A DNA stretch of 64,000 nucleotides from NCBI GenBank assembly GCA_943788055.1, contig CALSOU010000009.1, forward strand, positions 108,501 to 172,500, read 5' to 3'. This stretch comes from an uncultured Saprospiraceae bacterium (lineage in GTDB: Bacteria; Bacteroidota; Bacteroidia; Chitinophagales; Saprospiraceae). A model generated the notes under the pieces. It was not told the origin of the DNA. It ran no database searches and saw only the letters and a list, made by a program, of their open reading frames with translations. A program made the position numbers and the translations under genes. Positions 30,401 to 37,765 of this stretch are shown here, one piece after another (the first letter of the stretch is position 1; the number at the start of each line of letters is the position of its first letter).

Positions 30401-30526
30401 CTGCAAAATAAAAGTGGAAAAAAGATCGGCATAATATCACATGTTGAATCTCTTAAAGAGCGCATTCATACTCAAATCAAAGTAAACAAAAATGCTCAAG
30501 GTTATAGTAATCTCGAGATCATCTAA
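27488..30526 (+). CDS. sbcC: Nuclease SbcCD subunit C
   Basis: A 1012-residue SMC/Rad50-type ATPase. The Walker A loop is ITGPTGSGKSTLLD near residue 36. Long coiled coils (about 190-500 and 560-850) flank a zinc hook, KPCPLCGS, that joins two molecules. The C-terminal half of the ATPase carries the signature LSGGETFLLSLALALSLSD and Walker B LFIDEGFGTLD. It threads DNA to the SbcD nuclease and acts in processing hairpins and stalled ends. It begins 1 base after sbcD. Length is close to that of E. coli SbcC. Confidence 0.95.
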   Translation: MKIHSLNFHNINSLKGTHLINFDAYPLDDAGLFAITGPTGSGKSTLLDVITLALYNQVPRLGKISRSTIENMGSIVTHYTTEAWAEVEYTSNNKRFRSRWSIAFARTGNLKDYDMEIVELPAEQALALKKSEVPEKNKELIGLTYDQFMKSILLSQGDFSRFLQAKKDERTKLLEEITGTSIYRKLGSLAFELTKDKQAEVSQISSQIEAIYVLDKEQLDKLNQELSELQEKSLQLQDKLSLIQSLRQRKEEAEYIENQKKVVDIKKQQLQEEKARFSDEAIKLERHNEAKKYEVHIQQLTATKNQISHLNSEIKENQGKQSESDKMRQEALNRLSQLSKSEVTENSFYETLTSFETEIREYDKQIDRIKEEGAKLRSRIDRIHAQQKEFSSDFNNKMSGNTALDLIDKKLHKLSLSKEDRAANLREQLNTLHQKNQVLKSYSDVHYRIEEIRHRLKQVEKKQELVVEKKDCAFHSIEKEKEKLANTEENIRSKNREFEQLKSEASFAEQRAILEDDKPCPLCGSIHHPYAHEKVFSDLGKITMEIEQLKASFENEKRELSQIEKTHYQYIAQHEQLEHEIKKLKQELGEQSKTAEEQRKQHKWILNIAPETWNQEIENHQAELDRINKKLIEIEEQKYLINLKDEYEQFVSVTEEYKTISNKKNSKYKGKSITSDTDRIQNQYTSAKTAIENLKIQGKKLDSQLQQENAKLQTAINELIPIQKEYSLDSADQCRDLLLPLEEYKRILSAKEKISNDATEIKTLEKSVDDSQRKHNEALKIHEESELLLLNSPLSEILEKQDHISSTLKEANQKIGSIQTQLSEDKNRLKQIRQLEKEKKRLLETNKNWMLLNSMIGDSQGKKFSNYAQDLTLMHLLVRANARLATLSDRYQLSFKSGEEDLLVIDQYQGDTVRAVKTLSGGETFLLSLALALSLSDFASHKVQLDSLFIDEGFGTLDQETLDVAMGTLENLQNKSGKKIGIISHVESLKERIHTQIKVNKNAQGYSNLEII

Positions 30527-30576
30527 TCTGACCTTGTGCACAGGAACAAAAAAAATAAAAAAACATCAAAAAAATA

Positions 30577-30607
30577 TTGCTCTAAAGAATACCTAACTCT
30601 ATATTTG
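30577..30607 (+). promoter_or_regulatory. Promoter of tRNA-Val
   Basis: TTG at 30577-30579, a 20-base spacer and TATATTTG at 30600-30607 match the Bacteroidota TTG-N19/20-TAnnTTTG promoter exactly. The tRNA begins 19 bases further on. Confidence 0.8.
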
Positions 30608-30626
30608 CGCTCCGAACCCAACAATC

Positions 30627-30701
30627 GGGCGATTAGCTCAGCTGGTTCAGAGCACTTGGTTTACACCCAAGGGGTCACAAGTTCGAATCTTGTATCGCCC
30701 A
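30627..30701 (+). tRNA. tRNA-Val (anticodon TAC)
   Basis: A 75-base cloverleaf. The acceptor stem pairs GGGCGAT with ATCGCCC, the D arm pairs GCTC with GAGC, the anticodon stem CTTGG pairs with CCAAG around the loop TTTACAC (anticodon TAC, reading GTA and related valine codons), and the T arm holds GTTCGAAT. The discriminator base is A and CCA is not encoded. It has its own promoter upstream and a terminator hairpin 6 bases downstream. Confidence 0.96.
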
Positions 30702-30706
30702 CAAGA

Positions 30707-30738
30707 GAGTCAAAGTTTCTACTTTGGCTCTTTTTTTA
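30707..30738 (+). terminator. Terminator after tRNA-Val
   Basis: A 10-base stem (GAGTCAAAGT with ACTTTGGCTC, one G-T pair) with a 4-base loop, followed by a run of eight T. Confidence 0.9.
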
Positions 30739-30997
30739 TGTCTTTATCTATGCAAAGACACCAGCTTCTTTTTCAAAGGTTTCTAGATATTGAAGTAATA
30801 TCTTGGGTTTATACAAAACTGATCAATACATCTTTCGTAATTTTACTCTGCATTATTCATTAGATTTTTGTTAAAAGAGCAAAAGATGAATAAAATAAGT
30901 GCTTTTGCGATTGATCCATAACCGCTACTATAGCAAATGAGAAAAAATCAGCATAAGCTATATTTTGTAGGCGTTTGCCGTCGAGGTAGATTGTGTA

Positions 30998-33976
30998 ATG
31001 AAGGATGCGAGTTTAACTACAATGGAGTCTAAAGAAATGGAGCAAAAAGATCTAGCATACTTGGATAATCAAATAGAAGGCAAGATTCTCGATGACGAAT
31101 TGAGCAGAATAATCTACGCAACAGATGCATCGGTCTATAGAGTCATCCCAAAAGCAGTTGCAATTCCGAAAACTAAAAAAGATCTTGTCAAAATTGTCGA
31201 ATTTGCGAACTCACATAAATATCCTCTAATTCCACGTGCGGCCGGAACATCATTGGCCGGGCAGTGTGTTGGCGAAGGAATTATCGTGGATATTTCAAGA
31301 CATTTTACTGAAATAATTGAGCTAAATGTCGAAGAGAAATGGGTTCGAGTTCAACCTGGCGTAATCCGCAATCAACTTAACGACTACTTAGAGCCATTTG
31401 GACTGTTCTTTAGCCCTATAACCTCAACAGCAAATCGTGCTATGATCGGTGGAATGGTGGGAAATAACTCATCAGGAACCACGTCGATCAAATATGGTTG
31501 TACCCGGGATAAAATATTGGAATTGGACTGTATTCTTTCTGACGGAACATCTTGCAAGTTTGGAGATGTAAATAGCGAAACATTCAAAAAGAAAGCAAAC
31601 CAAGAAACCCTAGAGGGAAAGATCTATCAGTTTATTTTTGACTATCTAAAATCTAGCAAGCGACAGTCTGAAATTATCGATGCATTTCCCAAGCCTTCAA
31701 TCCATCGCAGAAATACAGGATATGCACTCGACGCATTAATTAACAATCAAGTATTTACCGATTCTGATCAGATGTTTAACATGTCAGCTTTGATAGCTGG
31801 ATCAGAGGGAACACTTGCATTCATTTCAGAAATCAAATTAGCACTCGATCCCCTCTCACCTCCTGAAGTTGCTGTCGTTGCGGCCCATTTTGACAACATT
31901 AACGAAAGCATGAAAGCTGCGCAAGTTGCCATGCAGCATGAGCCTTATGCCTGTGAGTTGATGGATAAGATAATTTTAGACTGTACCAAAGGGCACTTAC
32001 TTTATGAAAAATACAGGGACTTTGTTCAAGCTGATCCAGCTGCTATTTTGATGGTCGAATTAAGATCATCTACACAAAAGGAGCTCAACGAACTTGTAGA
32101 CTCTCTTTTACAAGATTTATCTACAATAACAGAAAGCTACGCAAATCCCGTGATCTACGGGAGTGAAACTGCTAGTCTTTGGAAGCTTAGGAGTGCCGGA
32201 CTTGGTCTTCTAGCAAATATCAAAGGTGATAAAAAGGCCGTTGCTTGTATTGAAGATACAGCAGTTGCTCTTGAAGATTTACCAGACTATATCGACGATT
32301 TTACAAGTCTGATGGCAAGATTCAATCAACGGTCCGTTTATTATGCGCATGCTGGAGCTGGCGAAATTCATCTTCGACCTATCCTTAATCTAAAAAAGGC
32401 AGAAGATGTCCAAGACTTTCACGATATAACATTAGAAGTAGCCAAACTGGTTAAAAAGTATCGAGGATCTTTAAGTGGAGAACACGGAGATGGACGAGTG
32501 AGAGCTGAGTTTATTCCAATTATGGTAGGTGAAGACATCTACAAACTTTTTCAAGAAATAAAACTCTGTTTTGATCCTCATCAGATTTTCAACCCAGGTA
32601 AAATAGTTGACGCACCTGCAATGCAGTCCGCGTTAAGACAGGAAGTGGTTCACGATGAAAAATGGCTTACAATGCTTGATTTCACTCATCAAGGAGGGCT
32701 TCTAGGTGCTGCCGAGCAGTGCAACGGGTCGGGAGATTGTCGAAAACTGCCTAGTGCAGGTGGAACAATGTGTCCTAGTTATCATGCCACCAAAAATGAA
32801 AAAGACACGACGCGAGCAAGGGCTAATACATTACGTGAGATTTTATCAACTCAAGATAAAACCAAAGCATTTGAACAAAAAGTCCTACATGAAGTAATGG
32901 ACCTGTGTTTATCATGCAAAGCCTGTGCATCGGAATGTCCTTCCAATGTTGATATGGCAAGTCTTAAAGCCGAAGTTTTACATCAGTACTATCAAACCAA
33001 TAGAATACCCTTGCGATCGCGTGTATTTGCAAACATCAATATGCTCCAAAAATTTGCCTACAAAGTTCGGTGGGCTTATCACTTGACCACTCAGCAACCG
33101 TTGATATCATCACTGTTTAAATCCGTAACTGGTATCGCAAAAAAACGTAGTATTCCACGTATCCAAAAGCTTTCTACTATTGACTGGTACACAGCCAATG
33201 CAAATTTTCACCAGCCCTCCAAGCCAATCAAGTCAGTATATTTCTTCTGCGATGAATTCACAAACTATCAAGATAGCAATATCGGGATTAAAGCTATCCA
33301 ATTATTGATGGCCTTGGGCTATGAAGTCAAGCTTGTGGATCATGCTGAAAGTGGAAGAGCAGCAATTTCAACAGGACTTTTGAAGATGGCTAAGGATACG
33401 GCTACCCAAAATGTCAAAATCTTCAGCGAACTAATCTGTCAAAAGCATCAATTAATTGGCCTAGAGCCTAGTGCACTTCTTACATTTCGGGACGAATACC
33501 CAAAGATTGTTGAGCAAGAGCTAAAATCACGAGCTTCTGATCTAGCCGAGAACTGCCTTTTGATTGATGAATTCTTAGCACAAGAAATCAGTCTTGGCAA
33601 CATAACAGATGCTTCATTTCACACTGAAAAGCGAAATATTGTCTTACACGGTCATTGCCATCAAAAAGCGCTATCTTCAAGCGATCCGACCCTTTGGGCT
33701 CTTAGCCTTCCTACAAATTATCACGTAGAATATCTAGATACTGGTTGCTGCGGTATGGCTGGATCTTTTGGATTCGAGAAAGAACATTTTGACATTAGTC
33801 AGCAGGTGGCAGAACAAAGTCTATTTCCAAATTTGCGGAAAACTAACGAAAGTACTATTATTGCGGCTTCAGGAACAAGTTGCCGTCATCAAATTAAAGA
33901 TGGTCTGAACAAAAAAGCATATCATCCAGTTGAAATTCTATATCAAGCATGTTACAGCACAAATGAAACTTTGTAA
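30998..33976 (+). CDS. Fused FAD-linked oxidase / Fe-S protein (YdiJ/D-lactate dehydrogenase-like)
   Basis: A 992-residue protein fusing a GlcD-type flavoprotein with a GlpC/GlcF-type iron-sulfur part. The FAD-binding domain (about 35-280) shows PRAAGTSLAGQCVGEG and GGMVGNNSSGT; the FAD-oxidase C-terminal domain (about 290-560) ends in LSGEHGDGRVRAEF. The Fe-S section has CNGSGDC...TMCPSY and CLSCKACASECPSNVDM, and a late CCG domain has DTGCCGMAGSFGFE. Such proteins oxidise D-2-hydroxyacids (for example D-lactate or 2-hydroxyglutarate) and feed electrons to the chain. Substrate not determinable here. A start at Met8 (31019) is possible. Confidence 0.9.
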   Translation: MKDASLTTMESKEMEQKDLAYLDNQIEGKILDDELSRIIYATDASVYRVIPKAVAIPKTKKDLVKIVEFANSHKYPLIPRAAGTSLAGQCVGEGIIVDISRHFTEIIELNVEEKWVRVQPGVIRNQLNDYLEPFGLFFSPITSTANRAMIGGMVGNNSSGTTSIKYGCTRDKILELDCILSDGTSCKFGDVNSETFKKKANQETLEGKIYQFIFDYLKSSKRQSEIIDAFPKPSIHRRNTGYALDALINNQVFTDSDQMFNMSALIAGSEGTLAFISEIKLALDPLSPPEVAVVAAHFDNINESMKAAQVAMQHEPYACELMDKIILDCTKGHLLYEKYRDFVQADPAAILMVELRSSTQKELNELVDSLLQDLSTITESYANPVIYGSETASLWKLRSAGLGLLANIKGDKKAVACIEDTAVALEDLPDYIDDFTSLMARFNQRSVYYAHAGAGEIHLRPILNLKKAEDVQDFHDITLEVAKLVKKYRGSLSGEHGDGRVRAEFIPIMVGEDIYKLFQEIKLCFDPHQIFNPGKIVDAPAMQSALRQEVVHDEKWLTMLDFTHQGGLLGAAEQCNGSGDCRKLPSAGGTMCPSYHATKNEKDTTRARANTLREILSTQDKTKAFEQKVLHEVMDLCLSCKACASECPSNVDMASLKAEVLHQYYQTNRIPLRSRVFANINMLQKFAYKVRWAYHLTTQQPLISSLFKSVTGIAKKRSIPRIQKLSTIDWYTANANFHQPSKPIKSVYFFCDEFTNYQDSNIGIKAIQLLMALGYEVKLVDHAESGRAAISTGLLKMAKDTATQNVKIFSELICQKHQLIGLEPSALLTFRDEYPKIVEQELKSRASDLAENCLLIDEFLAQEISLGNITDASFHTEKRNIVLHGHCHQKALSSSDPTLWALSLPTNYHVEYLDTGCCGMAGSFGFEKEHFDISQQVAEQSLFPNLRKTNESTIIAASGTSCRHQIKDGLNKKAYHPVEILYQACYSTNETL

Positions 33977-34061
33977 TTTGCAAACTGGAATAATTTTTGA
34001 GGGAGATAACATACTATAAATATTATATTAAACCATTTATAAAAAAAATATCAATCAAACT

Positions 34062-34985
34062 ATGCGCAAAAACACATTTATATTATTTATCGCATTGATT
34101 TCGTTAGCACTTTCTTCGTGTGTTAGTAAAAAGAAATTTACAGATCTAAATTCACAACTTGAAATGAAGCAGGAAGAGCTTTTCAAGACTAACAGAGAAC
34201 TTGATGACTGTATCAAGAAAAATGGATTTGATAAGCAAGCCATTTCTGATATAACGAAAGACGTTAATCAAAAGCAAGGTATGCTTGACGCTAAAGAAGA
34301 GCTTGTTTCTACACTTAGAGCTCAAATTGCTGATTTGCAGAAAACTCGTGACTCACAGTTGAATCGTGTTGGTGACTTGACTGCTTTAAGTAAAACTGCA
34401 AATGACAACATTACAAGCACATTAAAGCAACTTGAAGGAAAGGATCAGTACATCAGCATGTTGCAGCGTGCGAAGACGAAAGCTGATAGTATGAACTTGG
34501 CTTTGGCTGTTAACTTGAAGCAAAATCTTGCTCAAGGTATCAATGATTCAGATATCGAAGTAACTGTTGATAAAACAGTTGTATTTATCAACTTGAGTGA
34601 CAAAATGCTTTACAGATCTGGAAGTGCAAAAATCTCTTCTGACGCAGATGAAGTACTAGCAAAGATTGCTTCAATTATTGTTGATCGTCCCGACCTAGAG
34701 GTTATGGTTGAAGGTTATACAGACGATAAGTCAATCAGTACAGATTGTATGGAAGACAACTGGGATCTTAGTGCTAAAAGAGCTACTTCAGTAGTAAGAG
34801 CTTTGGAAACTAGATACGGTGTTAATCCATCTCGTTTGATCGCTGCAGGTAGAGGAGAAACTAATCCAGTTGCTGACAATGCGACTAAAGAAGGTCGTAC
34901 AAAAAACAGACGTACAAGAATCGTTTTGATGCCACAATTGGATCAGTTTTATGATCTTTTGGCACCAAGCAATATGCCTAAGTAA
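34062..34985 (+). CDS. OmpA-family lipoprotein
   Basis: A 307-residue outer-envelope protein. A signal peptide ends in the lipobox LALSSCVSKKKF (Cys20), a helical coiled-coil region follows (about 25-140), and the C-terminal OmpA/MotB domain (about 165-290) shows VEGYTDDKSI and LSAKRATSVVRAL with RGETNPVADNAT...NRRTRI, the peptidoglycan-binding residues. It probably links the outer membrane to the cell wall. Relatives in Bacteroidota include gliding or T9SS-associated proteins, but no partner is adjacent. Confidence 0.9.
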   Translation: MRKNTFILFIALISLALSSCVSKKKFTDLNSQLEMKQEELFKTNRELDDCIKKNGFDKQAISDITKDVNQKQGMLDAKEELVSTLRAQIADLQKTRDSQLNRVGDLTALSKTANDNITSTLKQLEGKDQYISMLQRAKTKADSMNLALAVNLKQNLAQGINDSDIEVTVDKTVVFINLSDKMLYRSGSAKISSDADEVLAKIASIIVDRPDLEVMVEGYTDDKSISTDCMEDNWDLSAKRATSVVRALETRYGVNPSRLIAAGRGETNPVADNATKEGRTKNRRTRIVLMPQLDQFYDLLAPSNMPK

Positions 34986-35033
34986 GAAATTGAGTAAAGC
35001 TACTACTAGCTATAAATCAATAAAGTACATAAT

Positions 35034-35074
35034 AAAAAAGCGACGTTTTGGTCATTCCAGAACGTCGCTTTTTT
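35034..35074 (+). terminator. Terminator after the OmpA-like gene
   Basis: A 14-base perfect stem (AAAAAAGCGACGTT with AACGTCGCTTTTTT) around a 13-base loop. The symmetric A and T runs make it usable in both directions. The 190 bases from here to the SulP gene show no gene. Confidence 0.9.
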
Positions 35075-35265
35075 AGTTTCAGGCACTGAGCAATCAGTGC
35101 AATTCTTTTAGTTTATCGATCATGCGTGTATTATCGCATAAACGCATTGAAATGCGTTACAGTGCTCATGGTATCGTACTGACGGCACACATAGATGTAT
35201 AAAACGTAGAGGAAGAGCAATGCATCTTTACCCGCGTTATCTTACCAAGCTATGATTGCGCGTAA

Positions 35266-36843
35266 TTACACTTTATCTACCACCAATTTATACGTAGGAT
35301 CCTCCATTACATTGACGTCGATAATCGCATCTGCACTAGCTAGAAGTTTTCGACAATCCGCACTCAAGTGCTTAAGGTGTACAACCTTATTCAATTTCTT
35401 GTAGCGCTCTGTTATCTTATTTACTGCCTCTATGGCCGACATGTCTACAATTCTACTTTCAGCAAAATCGATAATCACCTCCTCGGGATCATTTGGAACA
35501 TCAAACTTTTCACTGAAGGCTGTAGTAGAGCCGAAGAATAGAGGACCATATATTTCATAGTGCTTTACTCCGTCCTCATCAATTCGCTTTCTAGCACGGA
35601 TTCTCTTTGCATTTTCCCAAGAATAAGCTAAAGCTGAAATTATTACACCAAGTAGAACTGCAACTGCAAGATTATGCGTAATTGCAGTTATCAATGTTAC
35701 TAGAACCATTACAATAACATCTGAATTTGGCATTTTTCGGAATGTCTTGAAACTGGCCCATTCAAACGTACCAATAGCCACCATAAACATCAAGCCAACT
35801 AATGCTGCCATCGGTAATTGTTCGATCAAACTCGATCCAAACATGATAAATACAAGAAGCATCACTGCTGCTGTGATACCCGAAAGTCTCGCTCTTGCCC
35901 CCGAAGAAGTATTGATCAAACTCTGACCAATCATCGCGCAACCTCCCATACCAGATAGAAAGCCTGATAGAATATTTGCAGTACCTTGAGCTACACACTC
36001 CTTATTACTTCTCCCTCTAGTTTCTGTAATTTCATCTATGATATTCAAAGTCAAAAGACTTTCTATCAGTCCGACTCCTGCAACGATCGCAGCATAAGGG
36101 AATATGATTTTAAAGGATTGTAATGTCAACGGAATCTGAGGTATAGATAAGGGAGGGAAACCTCCCTTTATTGATTCTCCAGCCTTCATGGTATCAGCAA
36201 CTGTTAGCGTATCGATTCCCAGACCAATCACCAAAGCTGATACTACAATTATGGCCACAAGGGATGAGGGGACTGCTTTTGTAAGCTTGGGTAAACCCCA
36301 AATAATCACCATCGTTAATAATGTCAATCCCAACATTATGTAAAGGGAATTACCCGTCATTATTGCTCCTGTTGACTTATCGTAGAAGTTTGGAAACTGT
36401 GCCATAAATATTATAATGGCTAATCCATTCACAAATCCAAACATCACGGGATGAGGTACTAATCTGATAAACTTTCCTAACCTTAGTAACCCCGCGCCAA
36501 TTTGCAACATTCCAGCTATTATAACGGTGGCAAAAACATAATTTAGAATAACCTCAGGTTCTATACCTGGGAAATTTCGCTTCAACTCTAAAATTAGACC
36601 AACGAAAATAACTGCAACAGCCCCCGTTGCTCCTGATATCATACCAGGTCGACCACCAAAAATGGAAGTTATTAACGCCAAAACAAATGCTGCATACAAT
36701 CCCGTAAGTGGAGAAAAACCAGGTATCAATGCAAAGGCTATAGCCTCAGGTACCAATGCCAATGCAACTGTAAGTCCAGATAGTACTTCAGTTCTATAGT
36801 TTACTTTTTGACTGAAGTCAAATAAATTCAAATACTTATTCAT
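35266..36843 (-). CDS. SulP-family inorganic anion transporter with STAS domain
   Basis: A protein of about 525 residues with a long membrane domain (about 12 helices, residues 15-400) that opens with the family segment SGLTVALALVPEAIAFALI, and a C-terminal STAS domain (about 425-520, IIDFAESRIVDMSAIEAV). SulP proteins carry sulfate, bicarbonate or other anions. I take the start MNKYLNLF at 36843; the frame is open nine codons further. No sulfate-assimilation or carbonate gene is adjacent, so the ion is unknown. Confidence 0.92.
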   Translation of the reverse strand: MNKYLNLFDFSQKVNYRTEVLSGLTVALALVPEAIAFALIPGFSPLTGLYAAFVLALITSIFGGRPGMISGATGAVAVIFVGLILELKRNFPGIEPEVILNYVFATVIIAGMLQIGAGLLRLGKFIRLVPHPVMFGFVNGLAIIIFMAQFPNFYDKSTGAIMTGNSLYIMLGLTLLTMVIIWGLPKLTKAVPSSLVAIIVVSALVIGLGIDTLTVADTMKAGESIKGGFPPLSIPQIPLTLQSFKIIFPYAAIVAGVGLIESLLTLNIIDEITETRGRSNKECVAQGTANILSGFLSGMGGCAMIGQSLINTSSGARARLSGITAAVMLLVFIMFGSSLIEQLPMAALVGLMFMVAIGTFEWASFKTFRKMPNSDVIVMVLVTLITAITHNLAVAVLLGVIISALAYSWENAKRIRARKRIDEDGVKHYEIYGPLFFGSTTAFSEKFDVPNDPEEVIIDFAESRIVDMSAIEAVNKITERYKKLNKVVHLKHLSADCRKLLASADAIIDVNVMEDPTYKLVVDKV

Positions 36844-37126
36844 CAAAAATTCTCTTTTATTTTGAAGCACAAAGTTAGGTTAACATCCTCATCTTCAAAG
36901 ACATGAAGCCCAATTAAATTGCATGCGATAGATAATCTTTCAAAATATAAATAAAATAATTTCGTGAAAATAACAATCCAACAAAATCTTATTCTAAACC
37001 AATAAGTTAATTCCAACTTTAATTCAAGTACAGTGATTTCAACAAAACATAATAAATACTAGACTTACTAATATCTGATAACTAATTATGGAAAATAATT
37101 CTGCTATTATTCTAGGTAAGACAAGA

Positions 37127-37546
37127 TTATCGATATCTACATGGCATATAAACGTGCAAATGATCTGCCGTACCTACATGACGAATCGTCTTGAATCCCA
37201 TCATCCAGAAATATCCCCGTAATAAAGAATTCCCAAATTCTAAGCGGCCCTTTGTCCGTAAGTCTAGCGCATATGCAGATCCATCCTTTTGCTTGAAATG
37301 AAGCGATCTCGCATTAGTCTTCAATCCCATTTTCGAATAATCTTCAGGCATGCGCGATGCATCAGTTACAATCGTTTTTCTGTCGAGCAGAAAAAGCGTG
37401 CTTCTTCCTAGTCTTAAAATGGGTTGAAGTAAATAGAACTCTTGATTGACCTCTGTAGATTTAGAATTGGAAGTTGATAAAAACACCATTCCATATAAAA
37501 CAAAACCCCCAACTAGCATGAATCCCACGGTGAATCTACGTCTCAA
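37127..37546 (-). CDS. Hypothetical membrane-anchored protein
   Basis: A 139-residue protein not recognised. One N-terminal helix (about residues 6-24) is followed by a soluble domain rich in beta-strand-like stretches (LLQPILRLGRSTLFLLDRKT and later). Its first codon overlaps the end of the small membrane protein gene by 4 bases, so it is the third cistron of the DUF5916 operon. Function unknown. Confidence 0.55.
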   Translation of the reverse strand: MRRRFTVGFMLVGGFVLYGMVFLSTSNSKSTEVNQEFYLLQPILRLGRSTLFLLDRKTIVTDASRMPEDYSKMGLKTNARSLHFKQKDGSAYALDLRTKGRLEFGNSLLRGYFWMMGFKTIRHVGTADHLHVYMPCRYR

Positions 37547-37764
37547 ATACTTGAGCTATTTACTCTACCTTTTGTGAATCTACCATAAACAACTGAGAAG
37601 TAAATAACCAAAAAAATTGCAGTGGCAATACTTGAAAAAAGTAACGAAATATAACTAGAATATCCTTGATTGAAATACATGAATACCGCTCCTCTAATGA
37701 GTAAACAGAAAGGTAAGATTAGAATGATAGCGATCTTGCTAATATTATTTAGAAAACTCAGCAT
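37543..37764 (-). CDS. Small two-helix membrane protein
   Basis: A 73-residue protein from ATG 37764 with two likely membrane helices (about residues 9-27 and 38-60) and a short basic tail. The frame is open further upstream, but that part overlaps the DUF5916 gene, whereas the ATG at 37764 lies 1 base after its stop. It overlaps the next gene by 4 bases. It therefore sits in the middle of a coupled three-gene operon. No family recognised. Confidence 0.6.
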   Translation of the reverse strand: MLSFLNNISKIAIILILPFCLLIRGAVFMYFNQGYSSYISLLFSSIATAIFLVIYFSVVYGRFTKGRVNSSSI

Positions 37765-37765
37765 A

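Noticed and set aside
26263..30526. SbcCD as part of an antiviral nuclease system
   Set aside because: The pair is the standard housekeeping arrangement, and no additional defence gene is linked.
30702..30800. FFYVFIYAKTPASFSKV-like translation after tRNA-Val, resembling the start of a GIY-YIG protein
   Set aside because: The match is short, it includes the terminator T run, no LYKGYS or STKNRRP-like part follows, and no copy of the tRNA-Val 3' end lies downstream.
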